Shown: piece after piece, positions 36,517 through 44,300 of the stretch
Numbering within the stretch: position 1 is the stretch's first letter
Layout of the letters: each line of letters opens with the position of its first letter
Assembly: GCA_002368175.1 (NCBI GenBank)
Contig: AP018172.1
Location: 1,982,001-2,046,000, forward strand
DNA: 64,000 nt
Reading direction: 5' to 3'
From: Calothrix sp. NIES-2098
GTDB lineage: Bacteria > Cyanobacteriota > Cyanobacteriia > Cyanobacteriales > Nostocaceae
Translations under genes and position numbers: made by a program
Notes under the pieces: generated by a model
What the model was told of the DNA's origin: nothing
The model's database searches: none
What the model saw: the letters and a program-made list of their open reading frames with translations, nothing else

Positions 36517-37110
36517 ATGCAAAATAATCTAAGCGAGTTGCAGGAGCAGGAGCAATTGCGGGCGCGGCTGGAGCAAGCGCAGTTGTGGGAGATGGAGCGG
36601 GCGCGAGAGCGGGTGCAGCTGGAGCGAGCGCGGGAGCGGGTGCAGCTAGAACAAGCGCAGCAGGAGCGAGAACGGGAGCGGGCGCGGCAGGCACAGATGG
36701 ATCGAGAGCGGATGCAGCAGGTGCGGCTGAAGCGGCAGGCGCGGCAGGCACGAGAGCGGGAGCAAGCGCGGCAGGCGCGAGAGCGGGAGCAGGTGCGGCA
36801 GGCTCAAGAGCGAGAGCAGGTGCGGCAGGCTCAAGAGCGAGAGCAGGCGCAGCAGGCTCAAGAGCGAGAGCAGGTGCAGCAGGCTCAAGAGCGAGAGCGG
36901 CAAAAAAGCCATATAAAAGGTTTGCTATCTAAAATCCTTTTAGAAGAATGGCGTGGAGAACTAGAAGCTTTGCGCTATGGATGGCTTAAAGAAGGTAAAC
37001 CTGAGCTTTGGATCAAAATTATGACGGGGTTTTGCTTGTTAGGGCTGCTCAAAGCCTACCTCCAAATCAAGGTAGAAAATCGATGGCTTCCCAAAAAAAG
37101 GCAAAGTTAA
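36517..37110 (+). CDS. Repeat-rich coiled-coil protein linked to PadR
   Basis: 197 residues. Residues 1-130 are an almost pure Glu/Arg/Gln/Ala helix, predicted as one long coiled coil, with 9-residue repeats (consensus RQAQEREQV) at 76-129. The C-terminal 65 residues are different: a basic-aromatic stretch (ILLEEWRGELEALRYGWL) and a hydrophobic helix (about 168-182, MTGFCLLGLLKAYL) that may touch the membrane. No family recognised. Only 4 nt separate it from padR, so it may sense or modulate the PadR protein. The repeat region is far more GC-rich than its surroundings. Confidence 0.75.
   Translation: MQNNLSELQEQEQLRARLEQAQLWEMERARERVQLERARERVQLEQAQQERERERARQAQMDRERMQQVRLKRQARQAREREQARQAREREQVRQAQEREQVRQAQEREQAQQAQEREQVQQAQERERQKSHIKGLLSKILLEEWRGELEALRYGWLKEGKPELWIKIMTGFCLLGLLKAYLQIKVENRWLPKKRQS
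36742..36903 (+). repeat. 27-bp in-gene tandem repeat (6 units)
   Basis: Six consecutive 27-bp units within the coiled-coil gene encode the 9-residue repeat R/Q-Q-A-R/Q-E-R-E-Q/R-x. All unit lengths are multiples of three, so copy-number change would lengthen or shorten the helix without a frameshift. Confidence 0.85.
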
Positions 37111-37118
37111 ACAGAGCA

Positions 37119-37155
37119 ATAGCCTTTGATTGACTGGTACTCAACCAAAGGCTAT
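37119..37155. terminator. Hairpin 1 after the coiled-coil gene
   Basis: ATAGCCTTTG / CAAAGGCTAT 10-bp perfect stem, with an inner TGA/TCA pairing and the loop CTGGTAC. It begins 9 nt after the stop codon. A second hairpin with the same loop follows at 37177. Confidence 0.6.
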
Positions 37156-37176
37156 CAACAAAGTCGATTGATCAAT

Positions 37177-37201
37177 TTTGGTTGACTGGTACTCAACCAA
37201 A
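37177..37201. repeat. Hairpin 2 sharing the loop of hairpin 1
   Basis: TTTGGTTGA / TCAACCAAA 9-bp perfect stem around the loop CTGGTAC. The 20-bp core TGACTGGTACTCAACCAAAG occurs in both hairpins (37131-37150 and 37183-37202), 52 bp apart. It lies 36 nt before the small gene at 37238. Confidence 0.6.
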
Positions 37202-37237
37202 GATTGCTAGCAAAACACAACCATTGGAGTTTGAATT

Positions 37238-37426
37238 GTGCTTAATTCCATTTTAAACGGATTAGTCTGTAGCTCAACCGAACCTGAGAATCCCAAAGAA
37301 GACTCTGCCAAGAAAAAGACCCCTTGGGATTGGCGAAAATTGATTGAGTTGGTGAAGGATGTAGGTTCTGTTGTGTCTGTTGTTATTTCTCTACTTAAAA
37401 TTCTTCAGGATCTAGGTTTACTTTAA
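37238..37426 (+). CDS. Small hypothetical protein with C-terminal hydrophobic helix
   Basis: 62 residues starting at GTG, with GGAG at 37226-37229 eight nt upstream, a good Shine-Dalgarno. The sequence has a charged, Pro/Lys/Glu-rich N-half (PENPKEDSAKKKTPWDW) and a hydrophobic amphipathic C-half (VVSVVISLLKILQDLGLL) that could insert in or lie on a membrane. No family recognised. It stands alone between two hairpins and a convergent response-regulator gene. Confidence 0.5.
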   Translation: MLNSILNGLVCSSTEPENPKEDSAKKKTPWDWRKLIELVKDVGSVVSVVISLLKILQDLGLL

Positions 37427-37600
37427 TGAAGGTGGATCGCTCCCATTACTTCCCTGTCCCGCTTGTGGTTTTGGTGCATTGATGATGGGTGCGATCGCCT
37501 TTTTCCCTGAGATGATACCAATTTATACCAGATGGAAAAAGGAATGTGACAGATGAGTATGTTGTGTCCTTAGGATAAGCAAACAGTATTTGAACTGATA

Positions 37601-37993
37601 TCAACTCTCTATTTCACTGTAAGCCCAACCTAATACTTCACTAATTTGCCCTGCCAGTTTTAAGGGACGAAAAGGCTTGGCAAAGATAGCGGCTACATCT
37701 AATCCAGTAAAGCAGTCTTGCTCTGACTCTTGAACTTTGGCAGTGAGTAAAATTACTGGGATTTGCTGAGTAACAGGATTAGCCTTTAATTTTTGCAAGG
37801 TGGCACGCCCATCCATATCAGGCATCATCATATCTAGCAGGATGACATCAACTTGTGAGTTGGCAGCTACATTCAACGCTTCCCGGCCAGAACAAGCCGT
37901 CAACACATTCCAACCAGCACCCAATTCTAATCCCAATTTGGCGATCGCCTGCACATCTTCTTCATCATCAACAATCAAGATATTTCTGCTCAT
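37601..37993 (-). CDS. Single-domain response regulator
   Basis: 130 residues: IVDDEEDV (acidic pair), phospho-acceptor Asp in ILLDMMMPDMDG, Thr in LLTAK and Lys in FAKPFRPLKL; no output domain. Start chosen at ATG 37993, preceded by AAGGA at a proper distance; the upstream in-frame ATG at 38059 would overlap the promoter box. The kinase at 38099 is directly upstream in the same direction, yet this gene has its own direct-repeat promoter box, so it can be induced separately from the kinase. Confidence 0.88.
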   Translation of the reverse strand: MSRNILIVDDEEDVQAIAKLGLELGAGWNVLTACSGREALNVAANSQVDVILLDMMMPDMDGRATLQKLKANPVTQQIPVILLTAKVQESEQDCFTGLDVAAIFAKPFRPLKLAGQISEVLGWAYSEIES

Positions 37994-38046
37994 GGTGCCA
38001 TCCTTGCATGATATGTGATGCTGACTAGCTTGATTACCTAGAGCTA

Positions 38047-38081
38047 TTCTAAAATGCAATCGGGGAGAAGTGGGGGAGATT
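38047..38081 (-). promoter_or_regulatory. Direct-repeat promoter box, copy 3 (response regulator gene)
   Basis: Minus strand: ATCTCCCC (one mismatch), 3-nt spacer, TTCTCCCC, GATT, 6 nt, and the -10 element TAGAAT at 38052-38047. It ends 65 nt before the start at 37993 and lies between the kinase stop and the regulator gene. Confidence 0.75.
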
Positions 38082-38098
38082 GCAGCAGCGAGCAGTCG

Positions 38099-39628
38099 CT
38101 AATTAGAGACAGCTAAAGGTAAAAGTACATAAAAGGTGCTACCCTCCCCTAAAACGCTCTGAACCCAAATTTTACCGTTATGTTGCTGCACAATATTCCG
38201 ACAAATCGCTAGTCCTAAACCTGTTCCGCCTTTGTTGCGGGAGTCGGATGCATCTACCTGCTGAAAGCGTTCAAAGATGATTTGTAGTTTATCTTCAGGA
38301 ATTCCTCGCCCTTCATCTCGGATAGTAATCAAAAGGTAGCTGGGTGTATCTTGTTGAGACTCTACACCATGATTTTCTGAAAGTGTGGCACTTACCCAAA
38401 CAGTATCCCCTGGTTCCGAAAATTTAATCGCGTTGCTTAGTAAGTTAGTGAAAGTTTGCATCAGGCGATCGGCATCTGCCCAAAGTTCAACTGTTAAGGG
38501 ATTAACAATTAGTTTGACTTGGAGTTTATCTGCCATTGCTTGCATGGCTTCTGTTGCAGTAATCAGCAATTCAGTAGCGTTGCACCTGGCCATACGCATG
38601 AAGATTTTGCCCGATTTCATCCGTTCTAAATCGAGAATATCGTTCACCAAGCGAATTAAACGTTCAGTGTTATTGCTAGCAATACTCAGAACTTTTTGTC
38701 CCTGCGCGCTTAAAGTTCCCAGTTGTCCTGAACTTAATAAATCTAATGCTCCCATTGTGGAAGTTAAAGGTGTACGCAACTCATGACTGACTAAAGAGAT
38801 AAACTCGTTTTCTAGGCGTTTGCGTTCGGTGATGTCATTAGCAATTAATAAAGCGCACGGTACTCCCGCTAGGTCAATTAATTCGATGGATAGCAAGATA
38901 GTCTTGATTTCGGCAGATTTGGTAGAAAATTCAAATTCCAGATTATACAGCGAACCGCTATCGGGTAAATTTTGAATTGTTTGGGCAATAGCTACTGTAT
39001 TTTTACCTAAATCAAGTTCCTCAATGGTATGTGCAATTACCTCCTCTAAACAATAGCCACTCATTTTTAAGAAGCTGGGATTAACATCAAGAACCCGCGC
39101 TTCCGAAATTGTGGCGATCGCGATCGGGTTGGGACTAGAACGAAAAACTTTGGCAAACTTCTCTTCGGCTTTGGTGCGATTGCGAATTTCTTGCTGCAAC
39201 TGCTGATTTTGCGCTTGGAGTTGCTTTTGCAGTTGGCGAATCGTCAAATGATTTTCAATTCTGGCTAAAACTTCTTCTAGTTGAAAAGGCTTTGTGATGT
39301 AATCCACCCCGCCAACGGCAAACGCCTTCACCTTATCCAACACATCACCCAAAGCGCTGATAAAAATTACCGGAATGTCACGGGTGCGATCGCTTGTCTT
39401 TAATTGTTGACAAACTTCATAACCATTCATCTCCGGCATATTTACATCCAACAAAATCAAATCGGGAGGAACTGCATTTGCTCCCCGCAACCCTGTCGAA
39501 CCTTTAGTTACGCTGCGAACTTTATATCCCTGTTCGGTCAGCATGGCGGATAAAAGATTCAGATTTTCCGGTGTATCATCAATTACCAATATGTCTGCTT
39601 TCGGAGAGTTGGATAATTGTTTGGACAT
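38099..39628 (-). CDS. Receiver-PAS-histidine kinase
   Basis: 509 residues: N-terminal receiver (about 12-130; ILVIDDTPENL, phospho-acceptor Asp in ILLDVNMPEMNG), coiled-coil linker (about 135-160), PAS (about 160-275), HisKA (LVSHELRTPLTSTMGAL) and HATPase (NLLSNAIKF, DEGRGIPED, GGTGLGLAI). All kinase motifs are intact and there is no membrane segment, so it is a cytoplasmic kinase whose own receiver may gate activity. The single-domain regulator at 37601 is the obvious partner. Confidence 0.93.
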   Translation of the reverse strand: MSKQLSNSPKADILVIDDTPENLNLLSAMLTEQGYKVRSVTKGSTGLRGANAVPPDLILLDVNMPEMNGYEVCQQLKTSDRTRDIPVIFISALGDVLDKVKAFAVGGVDYITKPFQLEEVLARIENHLTIRQLQKQLQAQNQQLQQEIRNRTKAEEKFAKVFRSSPNPIAIATISEARVLDVNPSFLKMSGYCLEEVIAHTIEELDLGKNTVAIAQTIQNLPDSGSLYNLEFEFSTKSAEIKTILLSIELIDLAGVPCALLIANDITERKRLENEFISLVSHELRTPLTSTMGALDLLSSGQLGTLSAQGQKVLSIASNNTERLIRLVNDILDLERMKSGKIFMRMARCNATELLITATEAMQAMADKLQVKLIVNPLTVELWADADRLMQTFTNLLSNAIKFSEPGDTVWVSATLSENHGVESQQDTPSYLLITIRDEGRGIPEDKLQIIFERFQQVDASDSRNKGGTGLGLAICRNIVQQHNGKIWVQSVLGEGSTFYVLLPLAVSN

Positions 39629-39735
39629 CGCAATATGAGCTTGAGCCAGAATAGGCTACGTAATTGTGAATAAAAATTTTAACGTTAATTTCCTAGCTTA
39701 ATAATCCTTTATAGAAACTTCTTCATAACTTAATT

Positions 39736-39770
39736 GTCTCCCCCAGTTCTCCCCGATTGTTTTTTATTTT
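39736..39770 (+). promoter_or_regulatory. Direct-repeat promoter box, copy 4 (secreted protein gene)
   Basis: Plus strand: GTCTCCCC (one mismatch), 3-nt spacer, TTCTCCCC, GATT at 39755-39758, 6 nt, and TATTTT at 39765-39770. It ends 62 nt before the start at 39821 and points to that gene, not to the divergent kinase gene. Confidence 0.75.
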
Positions 39771-39820
39771 GAAAACATCAAGCCAAAAGTTTAATTCCTG
39801 ACTAAAAGATTAAAAATAAT

Positions 39821-40363
39821 ATGACAAATCAACAAATATCTTCCCTACCAAAAACCGCCCGTCTTTTTGCTGCTTTAGGTTTAACTCTGAGTACTAGCTT
39901 GTTTGTTTACCCTAGCGCTAGTCAAGCGGGTAAAGGCGGTGCTATACCTGCTGAACTCCAAGGTGAGTGGCTTTATGGTCGAATTTCTTCTATCCAATAC
40001 CAAGACCAAATTACAGGACAGTCAGCAGCACCTAATGGTTCTAGCGATCGCTTTATAGTTGCAGCAAATGGTAACTACCAGAGAAGAAGATTAATTCAAA
40101 TCAATACCTATAATTGCGCGTCCAACCTCTTCATACAAGAGAAAGGTACAGTTAGCGTTGACGATCGCCAACTCACCTTCCAACCTACTGAAAGCTCATC
40201 TAAGGGACAAATTTGCAATTCTGGACGCACTTACACCGGAAATAATACAGCCAAGCCTGAAACCTACAAGTGGTCAATCGCTAAAAACGATTCTGGTCAA
40301 GATGTTCTCTTGCTTGAGACTGCTGATGGTCAGGGTCAGGCTCATTATGGACGGCCTCAGTAG
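39821..40363 (+). CDS. Secreted hypothetical protein
   Basis: 180 residues with a clear signal peptide (hydrophobic 14-30, probable cleavage after SASQA at 36). The mature part is about 144 residues of mostly beta sequence beginning IPAELQGEWLYGRISSIQY, with two Cys (in TYNCAS and QICNSG) that may form a disulfide, and LTFQPTES. The GEWLYG start and short strands recall lipocalin-like folds, but no family is certain. It is preceded by the direct-repeat promoter box, placing it in the same predicted regulon as the lipid cluster; a periplasmic lipid-binding role is speculative. Confidence 0.8.
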   Translation: MTNQQISSLPKTARLFAALGLTLSTSLFVYPSASQAGKGGAIPAELQGEWLYGRISSIQYQDQITGQSAAPNGSSDRFIVAANGNYQRRRLIQINTYNCASNLFIQEKGTVSVDDRQLTFQPTESSSKGQICNSGRTYTGNNTAKPETYKWSIAKNDSGQDVLLLETADGQGQAHYGRPQ

Positions 40364-40382
40364 CTCAGTGCAAGTTAAATTT

Positions 40383-40417
40383 TTCTCCCCTAGTTTTCCC
40401 CGATTGTTTCCTAATCT
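40383..40417 (+). promoter_or_regulatory. Direct-repeat promoter box, copy 5 (VOC-like gene)
   Basis: Plus strand: TTCTCCCC, TAG spacer, TTTTCCCC (one mismatch), GATT at 40402-40405, 6 nt, and TAATCT at 40412-40417. It ends 38 nt before the start at 40444. Confidence 0.8.
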
Positions 40418-40443
40418 ATAAAATATCGAACTGAGGTTATTCT

Positions 40444-40926
40444 ATGATTCACCATATTTCTTTTGCTGTTAACAACCCTTACCACGTTGCTCAAGTTTTG
40501 GCAGAAATTTTAAAAGCAGAAGCTGTTCCCTTTCCTCCTCATCCAGGTAGCTATATGGTTATACCTTTTGATGAACATGGTACAGCTATTGAACTTTATC
40601 CTTCAGGTACTCAATTAGAACCTGGCGAAGGCGATGGACAATGCGCGTTTGTACAAAATGCTATTTCTCCTAAGTTCGTAGATATTCATGCAGCTATTTC
40701 TGTACCTGCTAGCCAAGAAGAGATTGAAAAAATTGGCGATCGTGAAGGTTGGCGCACTTTACGTTGTACTCGCGAAACATTTTTTGATGTTATTGAGTTC
40801 TGGGTAGAAAACAGACTGATGATTGAACTCTTAACACCAGAAATGGCAACTCAATACGTGAAATTTACAACTCACCCAGAAACTCGAAGAATCTTTACCG
40901 CAGAACCTGCCTTAGTAACCGCGTAA
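40444..40926 (+). CDS. VOC/glyoxalase-like protein
   Basis: 160 residues. MIHHISFAVNNPYHVAQVLAEIL and GTAIELYPSG look like one half of a vicinal-oxygen-chelate beta-alpha-beta-beta-beta module (metal-ligand His near the start, Glu in IELYP), and VDIHAAISVP begins a second, weaker half. VOC enzymes perform metal-assisted isomerisation, dioxygenation or lyase reactions. The second-half ligands are not clear, so a binding role is possible. It follows the secreted protein gene by 80 nt but has its own promoter box, and it belongs to the predicted regulon. Confidence 0.72.
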   Translation: MIHHISFAVNNPYHVAQVLAEILKAEAVPFPPHPGSYMVIPFDEHGTAIELYPSGTQLEPGEGDGQCAFVQNAISPKFVDIHAAISVPASQEEIEKIGDREGWRTLRCTRETFFDVIEFWVENRLMIELLTPEMATQYVKFTTHPETRRIFTAEPALVTA

Positions 40927-40990
40927 GTCTTGTTCGCAAGATTAGCACAGTTTTTATTTGAATAAATTGAAGCATTATATTTAACTTAAA

Positions 40991-41034
40991 ACTTCTCCTT
41001 TTACCGATCAAGAGGAGAAGTATATTTATTTTTG
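40991..41034 (+). terminator. Intrinsic terminator after the VOC-like gene
   Basis: ACTTCTCCT (40991-40999) / AGGAGAAGT (41013-41021), a 9-bp perfect stem, followed by ATATTTATTTTTG. It lies between convergent genes. Confidence 0.8.
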
Positions 41035-41065
41035 CGTTTTATTTGCGAGGATGCGATCGCTTATC

Positions 41066-41284
41066 CTAACCTGCAACTCCATTCAACCAAGCAACCAAAT
41101 CCTCTGCATTAGTAAAATCTAACAAAGCTTCCGCTAAATCTTCCAATTGGGTAGTTGGTAATTGGCGAATCTGTTCTTCTAATTTAGGTGTAAGCGTACC
41201 TACTTTCCGGTTAAGCAGACGCATAATTAGTTCCTGTTTTCCCTCTTGTCTTCCTGGTAATTGCCAACTAGTAACAATTTCCAT
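41066..41284 (-). CDS. DUF4351-type short protein, possibly a remnant
   Basis: 72 residues. The pattern MEIVTSWQ...GKQELIMRLLNRKVGTLTPKLEEQIRQLPTTQLEDLAEALLDF matches the DUF4351 tail commonly found at the C-terminus of Rpn/PD-(D/E)XK nuclease-like proteins in cyanobacteria. Here no nuclease domain precedes it: the start is 41284 and the upstream 40 nt lead into the kinase gene. It is either a stand-alone small gene or the residue of a decayed longer gene. Confidence 0.6.
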   Translation of the reverse strand: MEIVTSWQLPGRQEGKQELIMRLLNRKVGTLTPKLEEQIRQLPTTQLEDLAEALLDFTNAEDLVAWLNGVAG

Positions 41285-41324
41285 AACTACCTCTTGTTTG
41301 GTTGGTTTTTAGTTTAACTAGTAA

Positions 41325-44300
41325 TTATTTAAACAGATTTGAGGTCAGTTCTAAAATTTCATCAAAGCAGAAACTTCTGACTAAATTTGCTAATTTTTCT
41401 GCTAAACCAGAATGAGTTAGCGGAATTTGCTCAATTAATTGCAAAATTCTATCGGCATCAACTGCAATAGCTGCTTGGTTAAGTTCTGCTATCCATTCAG
41501 CAGGCATAATTGTAATTGCAGTACGAATATCTAAGACAGAATATTGAACATTGTCTAGTTTATTATCAGTTTTAATTTCGCTATTTTCTTCTGAGAAGAT
41601 ATAACTTAAGTGCAAATATTCAGCTATCTTTTCAAAAATTATTTGTTCGCGGAATGGTTTGCGAATCAAGTCGTCACAACCTGCCGCTAAAATACTTGCT
41701 TGTTGTTCTTCAAAAGCACTAGCAGTCAAAGCAATAATTACTGTACGGGATCTGTTATCTAAACTTCTCTCTCTAGCTCTAATTTCTTTAGTTGCATCGT
41801 AGCCATTCATTACAGGCATCCGCATATCCATCCAAATTAAGTGGGGTTGCCATTTTTGCCACATAGCGATCGCTTCTTGTCCATTACTAGCAGGCTCAAC
41901 TTCAAAGCCAACACCACCAAGCAGTTGCATCATTAAATCGCGGTTCTCTTTGCGATCGTCAACTACGAGAATACGGTAAGTTGGTTGGTCTGCTGCTAGT
42001 TTGAGTACGCGCCCTCTACTCAACTTGGGTGTCACTTTTATTGGTGTGGCTAGATTAACTTGGATGTCAAAGCTAAAAGTAGATCCTTGCCCCAAAGTAC
42101 TCTTAAGATGAATATCGCCCCCCAACAACCGCACAAACTGTCTGCTAATAGTTAGACCTAGACCTGTACCTTCTTTAGTTTGAATCCCACTAGTTGTCTG
42201 CACAAACGGCTGAAACAAATTATTCATTTCTGCTGCTGCTATCCCCCGTCCAGTGTCTTCTACTTCAAAGATTAGGGATTGGGCATGGGGCATAGATTTG
42301 TAGTTATTCTCCTTGTCCCCCTCATCCCCCTCATCCCCCAACCTCGCCCGCAGCGTCACTCCCCCGGTTTGGGTGAATTTGATGGCGTTACCCAAAAGGT
42401 TGATCAGAACTTGGCGGAGTTTACCCTCATCTGTTTGGACATAACGTGGCAGATCGGGAGCAATTTCAAACTTGAGGTACAACTGCTTTGTCTGCGCCCG
42501 TACCTGAAACATTTCTTGTAATGTTTGCAACATCAGGTAAAAGTCGAAGTCTTCAGGATTGAAAACGATGTGTCCGGCTTCAATTTTGGACATTTCTAGG
42601 ACATCGTTAATCAGGTTAAGTAAGTGTTCTCCGCTACGGTTAATCGTAGCTAAAGATTCACGCTGGTTTGAGTTGAGACTAGTGTCGCGCTCCATCAACT
42701 GAGAAAAACCTAAGATGGCATTGAGAGGAGTACGGAGTTCGTGGCTCATGTTAGCTAAAAAAGCACTTTTGGCACGGTTGGCAGTTTCGGCGGCTTCTTT
42801 TGCTACTCTTAGGGCGGCTTCGGCTTGATGTCTCGCCCGACCGATCGCAATAATTTCACCTACCAATTTCAGCAGATTAATATCATCTTGGCTCCAGGTT
42901 TTGGAGAAGTGAATCATCGCTAAACCTACAAACCCAACTACTGTGCCAGCATGAAGCATGGGTACAGCTATTAAAGACTGAAACGACATACTCTCAAAAA
43001 GCTGTCGCTCAGGTAGATGCGGTGGTAAGTCTGCAACACTAGAGATTTGTCGATGCTTGCCACGGATAATCGGCTCATAGAAATAGGGAAAAGTCTCCAC
43101 AGGAGAGCCTTTGGCAATATTTATCAATGGTGGAACACCTTGGCTACACCATTCATGGATGAGGTAGAACTCGCTTTGATCTTCAGAACATTCAAAGATG
43201 CAACTGTGTTCAGCATTAATAAATCGAGCGATCGCCTTGAGAGTAAAATTAATTGCTGTATCTACATCTTGGTCGATAAATTGGCGAGAAATACTGCTGA
43301 GTATACTTTCTAGTTGAGCGCGATGTTGCAGAGCTTGTTCTGCTTGCTTGCGATCGCTGATATCTGTAAACACAGAATCTAAACAGGATTCTTCGGCGTT
43401 GAGGCGAATTGATAATAATACCCAAACCACAGATCCATCGCAACGCCTCAGTGCGACTTCAAAATTGCGAACTTCGCCAGAGGCTTTTAACTCTGCTAAC
43501 ATCCGGGTGCGATCGTCGGGATTGACATACAATTCAGTTGTGAAATACTTGCCAATCAATTCATTAGCAGCAGCGAAACCTAAGATATCCGCACCGCGTT
43601 GATTTGCATCTACAATCAATCCATCTTGTTGACGAGTGCGGAAAATCCCGACTTGGGAATTTTCAAAGATGTTGCGGTATTTCATTTCACTCCGACGCAA
43701 GGCTTCTTCTGCTTGCTTGCGTTCTGTAATGTCCCGCCCTACACCTGCGATCGCAATTCCACCGTCAGGAGTGTTGATTGTGGAAGTGTTAAAGCTGAAC
43801 CATCGCCAACTATTATTTTTATGTCTTAATCGCACCTCAATACCTGTCTGCTTCTCTCCAGCTATGGCTTTTTGTATACCTGCGGCGCTAATTGCTAAAT
43901 CTTCAGGATAAGTAAATTCGGCTACAGAATGTCCCTCGATTTCTGGCAGGCTGTAGCCCATAATTGGCGTCACATTAGGCGAGTGGTAAGTAAAAATTCC
44001 CTCTGGGGAGATGGTAAAAATTAAGTCGTTGGCATTCTCTACAATAGTGCGGAACTTTAACTCACTTTCTTGCAAAGCCGCTTGGGCGCGTTTGCGTTCT
44101 GTGGCATCAGTGCCTACGGAAAGTATTTCGATTAAGTTGCCTTGCTCGTCTAAAATGGGTTTATTTGCCCAGACTATCCAAACGCGATCGCCATTTTTAC
44201 ACGAGTTTTCATTTTCGTTGAAAAGATAGTTTTCTGGGTACTGGCAAATATCAACCATTAAAGCCTGTAAGTCGCGCCCAGAAGTTTCAGTTTCGGGGAC

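Noticed and set aside
36585..36932. Overlapping Ala/Gly-rich and Leu-rich open frames over the coiled-coil gene
   Set aside because: They are other-frame readings of the GC-rich 27-bp repeat; composition bias, not genes.
37441..37554. 38-codon open frame with CPAC, reminiscent of a transposase zinc-ribbon fragment
   Set aside because: Too short, no start codon context and no second Cys pair; cannot be assigned to an element.
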